Source: Mucilaginibacter tolerans
Lineage (GTDB): Bacteria; Bacteroidota; Bacteroidia; Sphingobacteriales; Sphingobacteriaceae
Assembly (NCBI RefSeq): GCF_030519375.1
Contig: NZ_JAUMKB010000007.1
Span: forward strand, 62,001-126,000
Reading direction: 5' to 3'
Length of the DNA stretch: 64,000 bases
Part shown: positions 54,001-62,444 of the stretch, one piece after another
Numbering within the stretch: position 1 is the stretch's first letter
Layout of the letters: each line of letters opens with the position of its first letter
Program-made: the position numbers and the translations under genes
Notes under the pieces: model-generated
Databases searched by the model: none
What the model saw: the letters and a program-made list of their open reading frames with translations, nothing else
Told to the model about the DNA's origin: nothing

Positions 54001-54378
54001 GTACAGAATGCCGTTTACGAACAAAAAGACCCATTGCTGGTTTATAAGTTCGAAGCGTTTGAACTGTTCCGCCAGATGCTGGCTACTGTGAATAAGGAAA
54101 TGGTAAGCTTCCTGTTCAGGGGTGGTATCCCGGTTCAGCAGGAACCGGACGAAATAAGGGAAGCGAAACCGCAGCCGAAAACAGATTTAAAAAAGCTGCG
54201 TACCTCGAAGCCTGAACTGGTAGCTGAGTCAAGCGGTGTACCGATGAATGAATTTGCAGACGTACCGCCACCAAAAGCCACTCCGGTAAGAGTGGAACAA
54301 AAAATTGGACGGAATGATCCTTGTCCTTGCGGCAGTGGCAAAAAGTACAAGAATTGCCATGGAGTAGGACAAGCGTAA
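51064..54378 (+). CDS. secA: SecA preprotein translocase ATPase
   Basis: 1104 residues, the long form usual in Bacteroidota. Drives Sec-dependent export through SecYEG. Walker [12 protein letters not shown] (about 191-201), Walker [21 protein letters not shown] (about 299-318), helicase motif [15 protein letters not shown] and [20 protein letters not shown], and a C-terminal zinc-binding motif [17 protein letters not shown] (about 1083-1099) with all four Cys/His ligands. An insertion of ~75 residues after the Walker B region is part of the lineage form. Confidence 0.97.
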   Translation: MLNFISKLFGNKSERDVKAIQPIVEKIKEEFSKLDNISHDDLRAKTIAFKETIKQGLAEIDAELQELKDRIENNPDLDVSEKVQLYTQVDKLEKDRNKELEVILMDILPEAFAVVKETARRLKENKTLEVTATQFDRDLAARKSNVVIKGDKAIHHNTWIAAGNEVTWDMVHYDVQLIGGTVLHQGKISEMATGEGKTLVATLPAYLNALAGQGVHIVTVNDYLARRDSEWMGPLYEFHGLSVDCIDKHEPNSEARRAAYMADITFGTNNEFGFDYLRDNMTRSPEELVQRKLHYAMVDEVDSVLIDDARTPLIISGPIPRGDEHEFYELKPRIERLVNTQKAYINTVLNEAKKAIADGKTGTDDGGLALLRAHRGLPKNKALIKFLSEGANKQVLLKTENYYMQDQSKEMPKVDAELYFVIDEKNNQVELTEKGIELITASGEDPHFFVMPDVGSEIAEIEKSHASNEEKVAQKDTLMRDFSVKSERIHSVNQLLKAYTLFEKDTEYIIDEGKVKIVDEQTGRILDGRRYSDGLHQAIEAKENVKVEDATQTFATITLQNYFRMYHKLCGMTGTAVTEAGEFWEIYKLDVVEIPTNTSIIRDDRQDLVYRTIREKYNAVADEIVNLTQAGRPVLVGTTSVDISELLSRMLKLRGIKHNVLNAKLHQKEADIVAEAGKAGTVTIATNMAGRGTDIKLGPGVKDAGGLAIVGTERHESRRVDRQLRGRSGRQGDPGSTQFFVSLEDNLMRLFGSERISNLMVRMGIEEGEVIQHSMITKSIERAQKKVEENNFGIRKRLLEYDDVMNSQRTVIYSKRKSALFGERLEVDINNTIFDVAADVVTQYKEENNYEGFQLELIRVFSVDTEISEDEFASTHINQLTDKVFHEVTAFYKRKAEAIAQQAFPVLKDVFTTRGEYIENIVVPFTDGIHGIQVAVPLKKAVENKGAEVFKSFEKNVVLYLIDDAWKEHLREMDELKQSVQNAVYEQKDPLLVYKFEAFELFRQMLATVNKEMVSFLFRGGIPVQQEPDEIREAKPQPKTDLKKLRTSKPELVAESSGVPMNEFADVPPPKATPVRVEQKIGRNDPCPCGSGKKYKNCHGVGQA

Positions 54379-54381
54379 GCG

Positions 54382-54456
54382 GATTTTAGATTTACGATTT
54401 ACGATTTCGGATTTAAAATTTTAAACTTAGAGTTTAGAATTTAGAGATTAGAATTT
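54382..54456 (+). repeat. Ten 7-bp units filling the secA-SPOR gap
   Basis: GATTTTA, GATTTAC, GATTTAC, GATTTCG, GATTTAA, AATTTTA, AACTTAGA (8 bp), GTTTAGA, ATTTAGA, GATTAGA, then ATTTATG, whose last three bases are the SPOR gene start codon (54457). No other sequence is left in this gap. Confidence 0.85.
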
Positions 54457-54897
54457 ATGAATAAAGCAGCCTCACGTTTTAAAGCTATTTTGCAGATAAG
54501 CGCGGGCTGTTTTTTTATTTTGTTTGCGTTTACAGCCGGTGCGCAAACGCGCGGCAAGGTGGAAGTTATAAAAGATCCGCGCATCGATACGTTTGCGGCT
54601 CACAGGCTCGAACTGAATAAAGGTGCCGACGCCATGACTATGAACGGCTTTCGGGTGCAGATATTTACCGGTGAGAATAGGAAGGATGCATATAATGCAC
54701 AGTCCAAATTCCTGGAGCAATTCCCGGACATAAAGAGCTATATAATTTATAATGAACCTAATTTTAAAGTCCGCGTAGGCGATTTCAGGACCCGTTTGGA
54801 TGCTGAAAAGCTGCAAAACGACTTAAAGAAACTATTCACCGGGATGTTTATCATCCAGGAAAAGATCACCCCGCCCAAACAGGATACCGATGACTAA
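54457..54897 (+). CDS. SPOR-domain periplasmic protein
   Basis: 146 residues. Signal peptide (about 1-30, ending TAGA), then a SPOR fold at about 62-132 (MNGFRVQIFTGENRKDAYNA, KVRVGDFRTRLDAEKLQNDL). SPOR domains bind glycan strands stripped of stem peptides, usually at the division site. The start codon lies on the last unit of a repeat array, and the gene end overlaps the M20 peptidase start by 8 bp, so the two are coupled. Confidence 0.88.
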   Translation: MNKAASRFKAILQISAGCFFILFAFTAGAQTRGKVEVIKDPRIDTFAAHRLELNKGADAMTMNGFRVQIFTGENRKDAYNAQSKFLEQFPDIKSYIIYNEPNFKVRVGDFRTRLDAEKLQNDLKKLFTGMFIIQEKITPPKQDTDD

Positions 54898-56074
54898 AGA
54901 ACACATACAGGAGCTTTCCCAGAATATTTTTAACGAGGTGGTTGCCAACCGCCGCCATTTGCACGCTAACCCAGAACTTTCTTTTCACGAGGTGGAAACT
55001 TCTGCTTATGTCGCCAGGAAACTGGAAGATATGGGCCTGGAATACCACAAAATGGCTAATACTGGCTTGGTGGCTTTGATAAAAGGGGATAAGCCATCAG
55101 ATAAGGTGGTGGCCCTGCGTGCTGATATGGACGCCCTGCCGATTCTGGAAGCCAATGATGTTCCCTACAAATCGAAAAATAACGGCGTGATGCACGCCTG
55201 CGGACATGATGCACATACGTCGTCTCTGCTAGGTACTGCCAGAATACTGACTGAGCTTAAAAGCCAGTTTGCAGGAACAGTCAAATTGATCTTTCAACCT
55301 GCTGAGGAAAAACTACCCGGCGGTGCTAGCCTGATGATTAAGGAAGGCGTATTGGAAAACCCCAAACCGCAAGCAGTACTGGGTCAGCACGTGATGCCCT
55401 GGATAGATGCCGGAAAAGTGGGTTTCCGCGCAGGGAAATACATGGCATCTACAGATGAGATCTATGTAACTGTAAAGGGTAAAGGTGGTCACGGGGCTCA
55501 ACCGCAAGCTAATATTGACCCGGTAATTATTACCGCACATATTCTTACTGCGCTGCAAACTATTATTAGTCGATATAACGATCCTAAAAGCCCTTCAGTG
55601 CTATCATTTGGGAAAGTGATTGCTAATGGAGCTACCAATGTGATCCCGAATGAAGTTTACCTGGAAGGAACCTTCCGCACGATGGACGAAGCATGGCGCT
55701 CCGATGCCCATAAAAAAATGAAAAAGATGGCTGAAGGCATTGCCGAAAGCATGGGCGGAAGCTGCGAATTCAACATCATTAAAGGTTACCCCTTCCTGAT
55801 CAATGAAGAAAAGCTGACTAATGCCGTGCGTGGCTATGCTGAAGATTATTTGGGTAAAGAAAATGTACTCGATCTGGACATCTGGATGGCCGCGGAAGAT
55901 TTTGCCTACTACACCCAGGTTGCCGATTCCTGCTTTTACCGCTTAGGCACCCGTAATGAAAGCCGCGGTATTACCTCGTCTGTACACACACCTACTTTTG
56001 ATGTTGAAGAAGATGCTTTTAAAGTAAGCACTGGCTTGATGGCGTATTTGGCACTGAAGCAGTTAGGGAATTGA
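54890..56074 (+). CDS. M20-family metallopeptidase / N-acyl-amino-acid amidohydrolase
   Basis: 394 residues. Dinuclear-metal aminoacylase fold: ADMDALPILE (about 73-82), HACGHDAHTSSLLG (about 102-115), PAEEKLPGGA (about 137-146), dimerisation domain GKGGHGAQPQ (about 198-207), and the last metal His in TSSVHTPTFDV. M20D subfamily, hydrolysing N-acyl or peptide bonds. Translationally coupled to the SPOR protein, but without a signal peptide, so cytosolic. Confidence 0.93.
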   Translation: MTKEHIQELSQNIFNEVVANRRHLHANPELSFHEVETSAYVARKLEDMGLEYHKMANTGLVALIKGDKPSDKVVALRADMDALPILEANDVPYKSKNNGVMHACGHDAHTSSLLGTARILTELKSQFAGTVKLIFQPAEEKLPGGASLMIKEGVLENPKPQAVLGQHVMPWIDAGKVGFRAGKYMASTDEIYVTVKGKGGHGAQPQANIDPVIITAHILTALQTIISRYNDPKSPSVLSFGKVIANGATNVIPNEVYLEGTFRTMDEAWRSDAHKKMKKMAEGIAESMGGSCEFNIIKGYPFLINEEKLTNAVRGYAEDYLGKENVLDLDIWMAAEDFAYYTQVADSCFYRLGTRNESRGITSSVHTPTFDVEEDAFKVSTGLMAYLALKQLGN

Positions 56075-56113
56075 TTTGAATCTTTTGCAGGATGTTTTGC
56101 GTTTGAATTTCAT

Positions 56114-56121
56114 TATATTTG
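56114..56121 (+). promoter_or_regulatory. -7 element (TATATTTG) upstream of the NHL lipoprotein
   Basis: Fits TAnnTTTG. TTTTG boxes lie 15 and 27 bp upstream, both outside the usual spacing, so support is partial. 37 bp before the ATG. Confidence 0.4.
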
Positions 56122-56158
56122 ATCAAAACTTAAACCATTCTGCCTGAACTTCAATATC

Positions 56159-57214
56159 ATGAAAGGAACAATACATGTTATCCCCATATTTTGCTTATCG
56201 GCAGTGCTGATAGCCGGACTGCTGGCCAGCTGCACAAAAACCAGCAACATTGTAAAACCGGTAACGGTTAAGGATACAACTAAAACACAGCCTTCAAACC
56301 CTACGACACCTGTGCCCCAGAATGTTGTAATCAATATGGATAGCGTTAAGACCACAACGCTGGCGACAGGCTTTAATTTTCCTACAGGTATGGCTGTTGA
56401 TAAACAGGGAAACGTTTATGTTGCCGATGCACTGAGTAATTGTATCCGTAAAATTGATCCTAATGGCGTTGTGAGCCTGGTAGCCGGTCAGCCGACTAGT
56501 CCGAGCGGATACCTTGATGGCGATGTGTCAGTTGCCCTGTTTTACCGGCCATCTGGCGTGGTGATCGACGGCGACGGTAACCTGTACGTTGCCGATACCA
56601 ATAACCAATGCATTCGAAAGATCACACCTGGCGGAGTAGTAAGCACTTTTGTGCAGATTGAGACGCCGATAGCTATCGCCCGCGATGCAAACGGCAACCT
56701 TTATACAAGCCATTATGGCTATAATCAGATAGATAAGATCACACCCGACGGGACTAAAACCGGGATGTTAAATAGTGTCATTGGTGACGGGATGCTGGGT
56801 GTAGGCATCAATTTCGCGCCGGCTGCCGTGGCAGTTGACGCCACAGGAAATGTATATGCCAGCGATTATCCTATGAATAACGTTCGCAAAATTGCTTCCG
56901 ATGGAACGGTGACCAATATTACCATAAACGGGCAGGTAACCGGCCCCAACGGAAATTATATTGATGGCTCGTTGGCTGACGCTCATTTCCATGGTATCAC
57001 TGGTTTAACGGTTGATGCATCCGGCAATATCTATGTTGCCGATTGGGGTAATAATGCCATCCGCGTAATTAATACCCAAACCAATACGGTGAAAACATTG
57101 GCCGGAAACGGATCAGGCGGTTCATTCAGCGGCCCCGAGGCGCTGGCTGTTGATGCATCAGGTAATATTTATGTAGCGGAACCCAATAGAATAAGCAAGG
57201 TGACGCACTATTAG
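56159..57214 (+). CDS. NHL-repeat lipoprotein
   Basis: 351 residues. Signal peptide with lipobox IAGLLASC (Cys about 22). Then a six-bladed NHL beta-propeller: repeats PTGMAVDKQGNVYVADALSN, PSGVVIDGDGNLYVADTNNQ, PIAIARDANGNLYTSHYGYN, PAAVAVDATGNVYASDYPMN, ITGLTVDASGNIYVADWGNN and a last GPEALAVDASGNIYVAEPNR. Outer-membrane anchored, ligand unknown. Converges with the SRPBCC gene with 6 bp between the stop codons. Confidence 0.93.
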   Translation: MKGTIHVIPIFCLSAVLIAGLLASCTKTSNIVKPVTVKDTTKTQPSNPTTPVPQNVVINMDSVKTTTLATGFNFPTGMAVDKQGNVYVADALSNCIRKIDPNGVVSLVAGQPTSPSGYLDGDVSVALFYRPSGVVIDGDGNLYVADTNNQCIRKITPGGVVSTFVQIETPIAIARDANGNLYTSHYGYNQIDKITPDGTKTGMLNSVIGDGMLGVGINFAPAAVAVDATGNVYASDYPMNNVRKIASDGTVTNITINGQVTGPNGNYIDGSLADAHFHGITGLTVDASGNIYVADWGNNAIRVINTQTNTVKTLAGNGSGGSFSGPEALAVDASGNIYVAEPNRISKVTHY

Positions 57215-57220
57215 TTGGCC

Positions 57221-57673
57221 TTAGCAGGATTGAGCTGCTTCCCTAATCACCCTATTCCTCTCCTCCAAAAGCTTCGTCATATAGTGGGTTAAGATCAGTT
57301 TATTGAATATGTTACCGAGAATACCCAACGGCGTTTCAAATTCAAAAATGTCTTTCATGATAGTTTGATTGCCTGAGGTTGTGAAGTGATGCTCGTGCCG
57401 AAAGCTTTTGAACGCTCCGCTCACCATTTCATCAACAAACAAATTAGGACGATCAAGTTCGGTGATCTTAGAGGTAAGCGTTTGCCAGATACCGAAATGC
57501 TTCGCCGGCCAGGTAACGGTTTGGCCCAATCCGATCAGTCCGCTTGTTTTACCTGCTATGGCTTTCTCCCCAGTTTGCCTGGTCGATTCCATATGCAGAT
57601 CGATGCTTCTTGATAAGTCGAAGACTTTTTCGATGGGAGCGTGGATGAAGGTTGTCAGTTCGATTTTTGGCAT
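57221..57673 (-). CDS. SRPBCC (START-like fold) family protein
   Basis: 150 residues from the ATG at 57673 (MPKIELTTFIHAPIEKVFDL); a start nine codons earlier would lie within a terminator stem. START/Bet v1-like fold: opens with strand-helix FIHAPIEKVFDLSRSIDLHM and ends with a long helix (LILTHYMTKLLEERNRVIRE). Ligand unknown. Its 5' leader is occupied by the asnS terminator. Confidence 0.85.
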   Translation of the reverse strand: MPKIELTTFIHAPIEKVFDLSRSIDLHMESTRQTGEKAIAGKTSGLIGLGQTVTWPAKHFGIWQTLTSKITELDRPNLFVDEMVSGAFKSFRHEHHFTTSGNQTIMKDIFEFETPLGILGNIFNKLILTHYMTKLLEERNRVIREAAQSC

Positions 57674-57698
57674 AAAAAAGCCCTCTGAATAAGAGGGC
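57674..57698 (-). terminator. Terminator of asnS, directly upstream of the SRPBCC start codon
   Basis: GCCCTCT (57680-57686) and AGAGGGC (57692-57698) pair perfectly over 7 bp with a 5-nt loop; on the minus strand six T follow. The next base begins the SRPBCC ATG. Confidence 0.75.
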
Positions 57699-57741
57699 AA
57701 TATAATCAGTGAAATCTCAATTCAACGGGTGAAATCGTATA

Positions 57742-59178
57742 TTAAAACTCCGCGTTTTTCGGGAACCTTGGAAAAGGTATCACATCCCTGATATTACCCA
57801 TACCGGTAACAAACTGCACCATGCGCTCAAAGCCTAATCCGAAGCCTGCATGCGGACAAGATCCGAAACGGCGGGTATCCAAATACCACCATAATTCTTC
57901 AGTCGGGATGCCCATTTCGGTCATGCGTTGTTCTAGTTTTTCCAGGCGCTCTTCACGTTGTGAGCCACCTACGATCTCACCAATACCCGGGAACAGGATG
58001 TCCATCGCCCTTACGGTTTTGCCGTCATCGTTCTGGCGCATGTAGAAGGCTTTGATCTCCTTCGGATAATCAGTCAGGATCACAGGCTTTTTGAAATGTT
58101 TTTCAACTAAATAGCGCTCGTGTTCCGATTGCAGGTCGGTTCCCCAGCCTTCAACCAGGTAGGTGAACTTTTTCTTTTTGTTCGGGGTCGATTCTTTTAA
58201 TATATCGATAGCCTCCGTATAAGTAAGACGTTGGAAATCATTATCCAAACAGAACTGCAGTTTTTCGATCAGCGTTGTTTCCGAACGCTCGTTTTGCGGC
58301 TTCTGCTTTTCTTCTTCGGCCAAACGCTGGCTCAGGAATTCGATATCTTCCGCATTGTTTTTCAGTACATAGCCGATAAGATATTTTAAAAACTCCTCCG
58401 CCAAATTCATGTTATCTTCCAGGTCATAAAAAGCCATTTCGGGCTCTATCATCCAGAACTCAGCCAGGTGGCGGGTAGTGTTGGAATTTTCCGCACGGAA
58501 AGTTGGCCCGAAAGTATAAATGTCGCTCAATGCCATCGCGCCAAGCTCGCCTTCCAGCTGACCGGATACAGTCAAATTGGTAGCACGACCGAAGAAATCC
58601 TGTTTAAAATCCACGTCTCCATTTTCAGTTCTTGGCGGATAAGCCAGGTCGAAGTTGGTGACATGGAATGTCTCACCTGCACCTTCAGCATCCGAAGCGG
58701 TGATGATAGGTGTATGCAGGTAAACAAATCCCCGCTCATGAAAAAAGGTATGCACCGCATAAGACAGGCTGTTACGCACACGGAAAACCGCGCCAAAAGT
58801 ATTGGTACGAAAACGCAGGTGTGCAATCTCGCGCAAAAACTCCAGGCTATGTTTTTTAGGCTGAAGCGGGTACTTTTCAGGGTCACTGTCGCCTAATACT
58901 TCTATCTGTTTTGCTTTAACTTCTACTTTTTGACCTTTACCTAAAGATGCTACCAATTCGCCTACCACACTGAGGGCGGCTCCTGTGGTGATGCGCTTTA
59001 GTAAATTCGGGTCAGTATTTTCAAAATCAACCACGATCTGGATATTGCTATTGGTTGAGCCATCATTTAAAGCGATAAACTGATTATTACGAAAGGTACG
59101 TACCCATCCTTTAACTGTTACTTCAATGTTGGTTTGCTCGCTCTCAAGCAATGCTTTGATCTTTGTCCGTTGACTCAT
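57742..59178 (-). CDS. asnS: Asparaginyl-tRNA synthetase
   Basis: 478 residues, class IIb aminoacyl-tRNA synthetase. N-terminal OB anticodon-binding domain (about 15-110, [20 protein letters not shown]), class II motif 1 (about 125-160), motif 2 [20 protein letters not shown] (about 226-245), motif 3 [16 protein letters not shown] (about 446-461). The insertion after motif 2 is normal for bacterial AsnRS. All motifs intact. Confidence 0.96.
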   Translation of the reverse strand: MSQRTKIKALLESEQTNIEVTVKGWVRTFRNNQFIALNDGSTNSNIQIVVDFENTDPNLLKRITTGAALSVVGELVASLGKGQKVEVKAKQIEVLGDSDPEKYPLQPKKHSLEFLREIAHLRFRTNTFGAVFRVRNSLSYAVHTFFHERGFVYLHTPIITASDAEGAGETFHVTNFDLAYPPRTENGDVDFKQDFFGRATNLTVSGQLEGELGAMALSDIYTFGPTFRAENSNTTRHLAEFWMIEPEMAFYDLEDNMNLAEEFLKYLIGYVLKNNAEDIEFLSQRLAEEEKQKPQNERSETTLIEKLQFCLDNDFQRLTYTEAIDILKESTPNKKKKFTYLVEGWGTDLQSEHERYLVEKHFKKPVILTDYPKEIKAFYMRQNDDGKTVRAMDILFPGIGEIVGGSQREERLEKLEQRMTEMGIPTEELWWYLDTRRFGSCPHAGFGLGFERMVQFVTGMGNIRDVIPFPRFPKNAEF

Positions 59179-59198
59179 AATAGAATAATTTTGAGGCG

Positions 59199-59206
59199 CA
59201 AAAATA
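59199..59206 (-). promoter_or_regulatory. -7 element (TATTTTTG) upstream of asnS
   Basis: On the minus strand; 20 bp before the asnS ATG. No -33 TTG at the right distance. Confidence 0.4.
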
Positions 59207-59212
59207 CGATTA

Positions 59213-59246
59213 TTTGCCTATAAGATAAGTGATTTGTTTAAGTTTG
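59213..59246 (+). promoter_or_regulatory. Promoter of the EamA-transporter gene
   Basis: TTTG (59213-59216), 22-bp spacer, TAAGTTTG (59239-59246). Ends 6 bp before the ATG, so the leader is very short or absent. Confidence 0.65.
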
Positions 59247-59252
59247 CTCATA

Positions 59253-60113
59253 ATGAATCCTAAGGCCAGCCTCATCGTCGGCATTGTCTGCATTTCCTTC
59301 TCGCCGATATTTGTCAAGCTTTCCGTTGCGCCTGCCATCACCTCAGGATTTTACCGAATTTTCTTTGCTTGGATATTTTTGGTGCCTTATTGTATTGTTA
59401 AAGGTAATTTGAAAATAGAACGTAAAGATTTGCTGGTTGCCTTGTTAGGAGGCGTAGTATTTGGAGCGGACATTGCGGTATGGAATCTCTCACTAATGAA
59501 GATCAGCGCAACAATATCCACATTGATAGCCAACCTTGCCCCGCTTTGGGTGGGACTGCTGAGCTTTTTGATCCTGCGGAAAAAATCAGGAGCTTCATTC
59601 TGGATAGGCACCTGGATCGCCATTTTCGGCATGGTGATACTGGTGGGGTATCAGCAAATATTTCATCTGCAATTCAATATCGGGTTGATTCTTGCTTTGA
59701 TCGCCAGTTTGTTTTATGCTATTTATATCATGATCACCAAAGGCATTTTGCAAAAGATAAGCACGGTTACTTTCATGTTCTACAATATGTTGGGCGCATC
59801 AGTATTTCTGTTTTTGATCTCCTTGCTTCAGCATAATGCGATGCTCGGCTTTCCCGCTTCAACCTGGCTTTATCTATTGGGAATGGGCCTGATTTGTCAG
59901 TTGGCTGGCTGGATTACCATCAATTATTCGCTCAATTATTTGGATGCCACAAAAGTTTCTGTAGCGCTACTTAGTCAAACGGTGATCGCTGGTGTGTGGG
60001 CGATGATCTTTCTGGCCGAGAAACTTGAGTTTAAGGAAATTGCAGGTAGTATTATAATATTGACGGGTATTGCTATCACTTTTTTAAAGCGAAGGCAACT
60101 AAATAATTCCTAA
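59253..60113 (+). CDS. DMT-superfamily transporter (EamA domains)
   Basis: 286 residues from the ATG at 59253; the in-frame codons before it overlap the promoter. Ten predicted helices in two EamA repeats: first repeat with FSPIFVKLSVAPAITSGFYR (about 15-34), AVWNLSLMKISATISTLIAN (about 75-94); second with ASLFYAIYIMITKGIL (about 150-165), LDATKVSVALLSQTVIAGVW (about 231-250) and the C-terminal FLAEKLEFKEIAGSIIILTG. Drug/metabolite exporter; substrate unknown. Confidence 0.92.
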   Translation: MNPKASLIVGIVCISFSPIFVKLSVAPAITSGFYRIFFAWIFLVPYCIVKGNLKIERKDLLVALLGGVVFGADIAVWNLSLMKISATISTLIANLAPLWVGLLSFLILRKKSGASFWIGTWIAIFGMVILVGYQQIFHLQFNIGLILALIASLFYAIYIMITKGILQKISTVTFMFYNMLGASVFLFLISLLQHNAMLGFPASTWLYLLGMGLICQLAGWITINYSLNYLDATKVSVALLSQTVIAGVWAMIFLAEKLEFKEIAGSIIILTGIAITFLKRRQLNNS

Positions 60114-60131
60114 ATTAAGGTCGTCATACCA

Positions 60132-60139
60132 TACATTTG
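60132..60139 (+). promoter_or_regulatory. -7 element (TACATTTG) upstream of dnaG
   Basis: Matches TAnnTTTG, 11 bp before the dnaG ATG; no -33 box found. Confidence 0.45.
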
Positions 60140-60150
60140 TAAACTGTTTT

Positions 60151-62073
60151 ATGATCACCAAAACCACCATCGACCGCATTATGGAAGCCATCGACATTGT
60201 CGAGGTGATTGGTGAGTTTGTACAGTTAAAAAAGCGGGGCGCCAACTACGTTGGTCTCTCACCTTTCAGTAATGAGCGTACGCCCTCGTTTACCGTGTCT
60301 CCTGCAAAAGGCATTTTTAAAGACTTCTCATCAGGGAAAGGCGGCTCTGCAGTCACTTTTTTGATGGAACTGGAGAAGTTTACCTATCCCGAGGCTTTGA
60401 AATGGCTGGCCAATAAGTATAGCATCGAGGTTGAGGAAACGGTTGAATCGCACGAAAACAAAGAAGAGGAAAATCATCGCGAAAGCCTGATGATCGTCAG
60501 CGCCTATGCTGCGAAATTTTTTCATGAAAGTTTATTGGATAGCGAGGAGGGACAAAACATCGGCCTCAGCTATTTTAAGGAGCGTGGTTTTACTAACGAA
60601 ACGATAAAAAAATTCGAATTAGGCTACTCACCTGATCAATGGGAAGCCTTTTCAGGACAGGCTTTAAAAGAAGGTTACCAGGAAGAGTTTTTGGTTGAAA
60701 GTGGTTTATCTGTTAAGCGCGACAATGGCACGCTGTACGACCGTTACCGTGGCCGGGTAATGTTCCCAATACATGGGTTTACAGGGCGCGTGATTGCCTT
60801 CGGTGGTCGAACGCTGAAGACTGACAAAAACGTTCCGAAATATGTCAACTCGCCTGAGTCGGAAATTTATCATAAGTCCAATGTTTTATATGGGCTATAT
60901 TTTGCCAAGAAGGCAATAAGAGACGAGGACAATTGCTACCTGGTGGAAGGTTATGCCGACGTATTATCGGTTCACCAGGCAGGCATTGAAAATGTGGTAG
61001 CTTCATCCGGCACTTCGCTTACCGTTGAACAGATCAGGCTCATCGGCAGGTTTACCAAAAATATTACCATTCTGTATGATGGCGATGCGGCAGGTATCAA
61101 GGCATCACTGCGCGGATTGGATATGATATTGGAAGAAGGGCTCAATGTTAAGGTTGTGCTATTCCCAGATGGTCACGACCCGGATTCCTATGTTCGGAGT
61201 GTAGGCACCAATGCCTTCAAAAATTACATTGACCAGAACAGGAAAGACTTCATCATCTACAAAACCGACATTCTGTTAAAAGAAGCCGGAACCGATCCGA
61301 TAAAACGCGCGGAAGTAATCCGGGAGGTGGTGGAAAGTATTGCAAAAATTCCGGACTCGATCAAGGCATCTGTTTTTATAAAAGATTGTAGCCATATCTT
61401 ACAGATTGATGAGCGCGCATTGCTTTCGGAGCTCAATAAAATGCGCCTTGCCAAATCGAAGAAGGATGCACAACAGGGTGCAAAACAAGCAGAGGTAGCT
61501 GAGCAGTACCCGGTTGAGGAAATTCCGCTCGAAAAATCTGTTAAAGAAGATTATACACAAGAAAAAGAGATTATCCGCTTGCTGCTTCTTTATGGTAGCA
61601 AAATGATCGATTGGGATGGCATCGCCAATACTTATATAGGACCGTTTATGATAGCCGAATTGGGGGACGTAGAGTTTGAACATACTCCAAGTAAAAGGTT
61701 CGTCGAACTGTATAGCAACGAGGTGGAGAATGGAGTATTGCTGGATGAGCAGTTGTTTATTCACCACCCTGACAAGGAAATTGTGGACCTCACAGTCACA
61801 CTATTGGCTACTAAATATACGTTAAGCGAAAACTGGTACGAAATGCATAAGATTTTAGTACCCGATGAGCAGGTGAATATGAAAGCGACCATTTTGGGGG
61901 CGATCTTTCACCTGAAGAAACATAAAGTGGGCAAGATACTGGATAACCTGCGCACCGAATTGCAAAATGCAGAGGGGGATGAGAACACAGAAATTTTGCT
62001 GACGCAGTATATGCAGATGAAAAAAGTGGAGAAAAGCATCTCGGATTATTTAGGCTCAGTGATCATTAAATAA
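60151..62073 (+). CDS. dnaG: DnaG primase with degenerate zinc-binding domain
   Basis: 640 residues. Makes RNA primers for replication. N-terminal CHC2-type domain (about 34-65) reads LSPFSNERTPSFTVSP and FKDFSSGKGG where the usual zinc site is CPFH...CFGC: S37, S40, D58 and S61 stand at the four Cys/His positions. The TOPRIM catalytic core is intact (LVEGYADVLSVHQAG about 268-282, TILYDGDAAGIKA about 305-318, PDGHDPDSYV). The C-terminal DnaB-binding region is helical and longer than in E. coli. First gene of an operon with yraN and the cyclotransferase. Confidence 0.94.
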   Translation: MITKTTIDRIMEAIDIVEVIGEFVQLKKRGANYVGLSPFSNERTPSFTVSPAKGIFKDFSSGKGGSAVTFLMELEKFTYPEALKWLANKYSIEVEETVESHENKEEENHRESLMIVSAYAAKFFHESLLDSEEGQNIGLSYFKERGFTNETIKKFELGYSPDQWEAFSGQALKEGYQEEFLVESGLSVKRDNGTLYDRYRGRVMFPIHGFTGRVIAFGGRTLKTDKNVPKYVNSPESEIYHKSNVLYGLYFAKKAIRDEDNCYLVEGYADVLSVHQAGIENVVASSGTSLTVEQIRLIGRFTKNITILYDGDAAGIKASLRGLDMILEEGLNVKVVLFPDGHDPDSYVRSVGTNAFKNYIDQNRKDFIIYKTDILLKEAGTDPIKRAEVIREVVESIAKIPDSIKASVFIKDCSHILQIDERALLSELNKMRLAKSKKDAQQGAKQAEVAEQYPVEEIPLEKSVKEDYTQEKEIIRLLLLYGSKMIDWDGIANTYIGPFMIAELGDVEFEHTPSKRFVELYSNEVENGVLLDEQLFIHHPDKEIVDLTVTLLATKYTLSENWYEMHKILVPDEQVNMKATILGAIFHLKKHKVGKILDNLRTELQNAEGDENTEILLTQYMQMKKVEKSISDYLGSVIIK

Positions 62074-62441
62074 TGGCTGTACACCCTGACCTTGGCCGCA
62101 GGGGCGAAAACCTGGCAAAAACATTCCTGAAGGATTTGGGTTACGAGATATTGGACGAGAACTGGACGCATGGAAAAGCAGAGGTAGACATAATAGCTTA
62201 TAAGGATCGGGTGATCATCTATACCGAAGTAAAAACCAGGACGGGAAACGGTTTCGGCGAGCCGGAAGATTTTGTAGATAGGCGTAAGCAAAGATTACTG
62301 GCTGATGCCGCGGATGAATATATTTACCTGATGGATCGCCAGGGCGAAGTGCAGTTTGACATCATCTCCGTTTTATTTGACCGGAACGAAAATTATACAT
62401 TAAAACATATTGAAGATGCCTTCTGGCCATCTGCTGATTAA
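62073..62441 (+). CDS. yraN: YraN-family endonuclease-like protein
   Basis: 122 residues, UPF0102. PD-(D/E)xK nuclease-like fold: GRRGENLAKTFLKDLGYEIL (about 8-27), catalytic-type residues AEVDIIAYKDRVIIYTEVKT (about 37-56), then a helical end. Thought to act on DNA, but unproven. Start overlaps the dnaG stop by one base (TAATG). Confidence 0.88.
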   Translation: MAVHPDLGRRGENLAKTFLKDLGYEILDENWTHGKAEVDIIAYKDRVIIYTEVKTRTGNGFGEPEDFVDRRKQRLLADAADEYIYLMDRQGEVQFDIISVLFDRNENYTLKHIEDAFWPSAD

Positions 62442-62444
62442 ACT

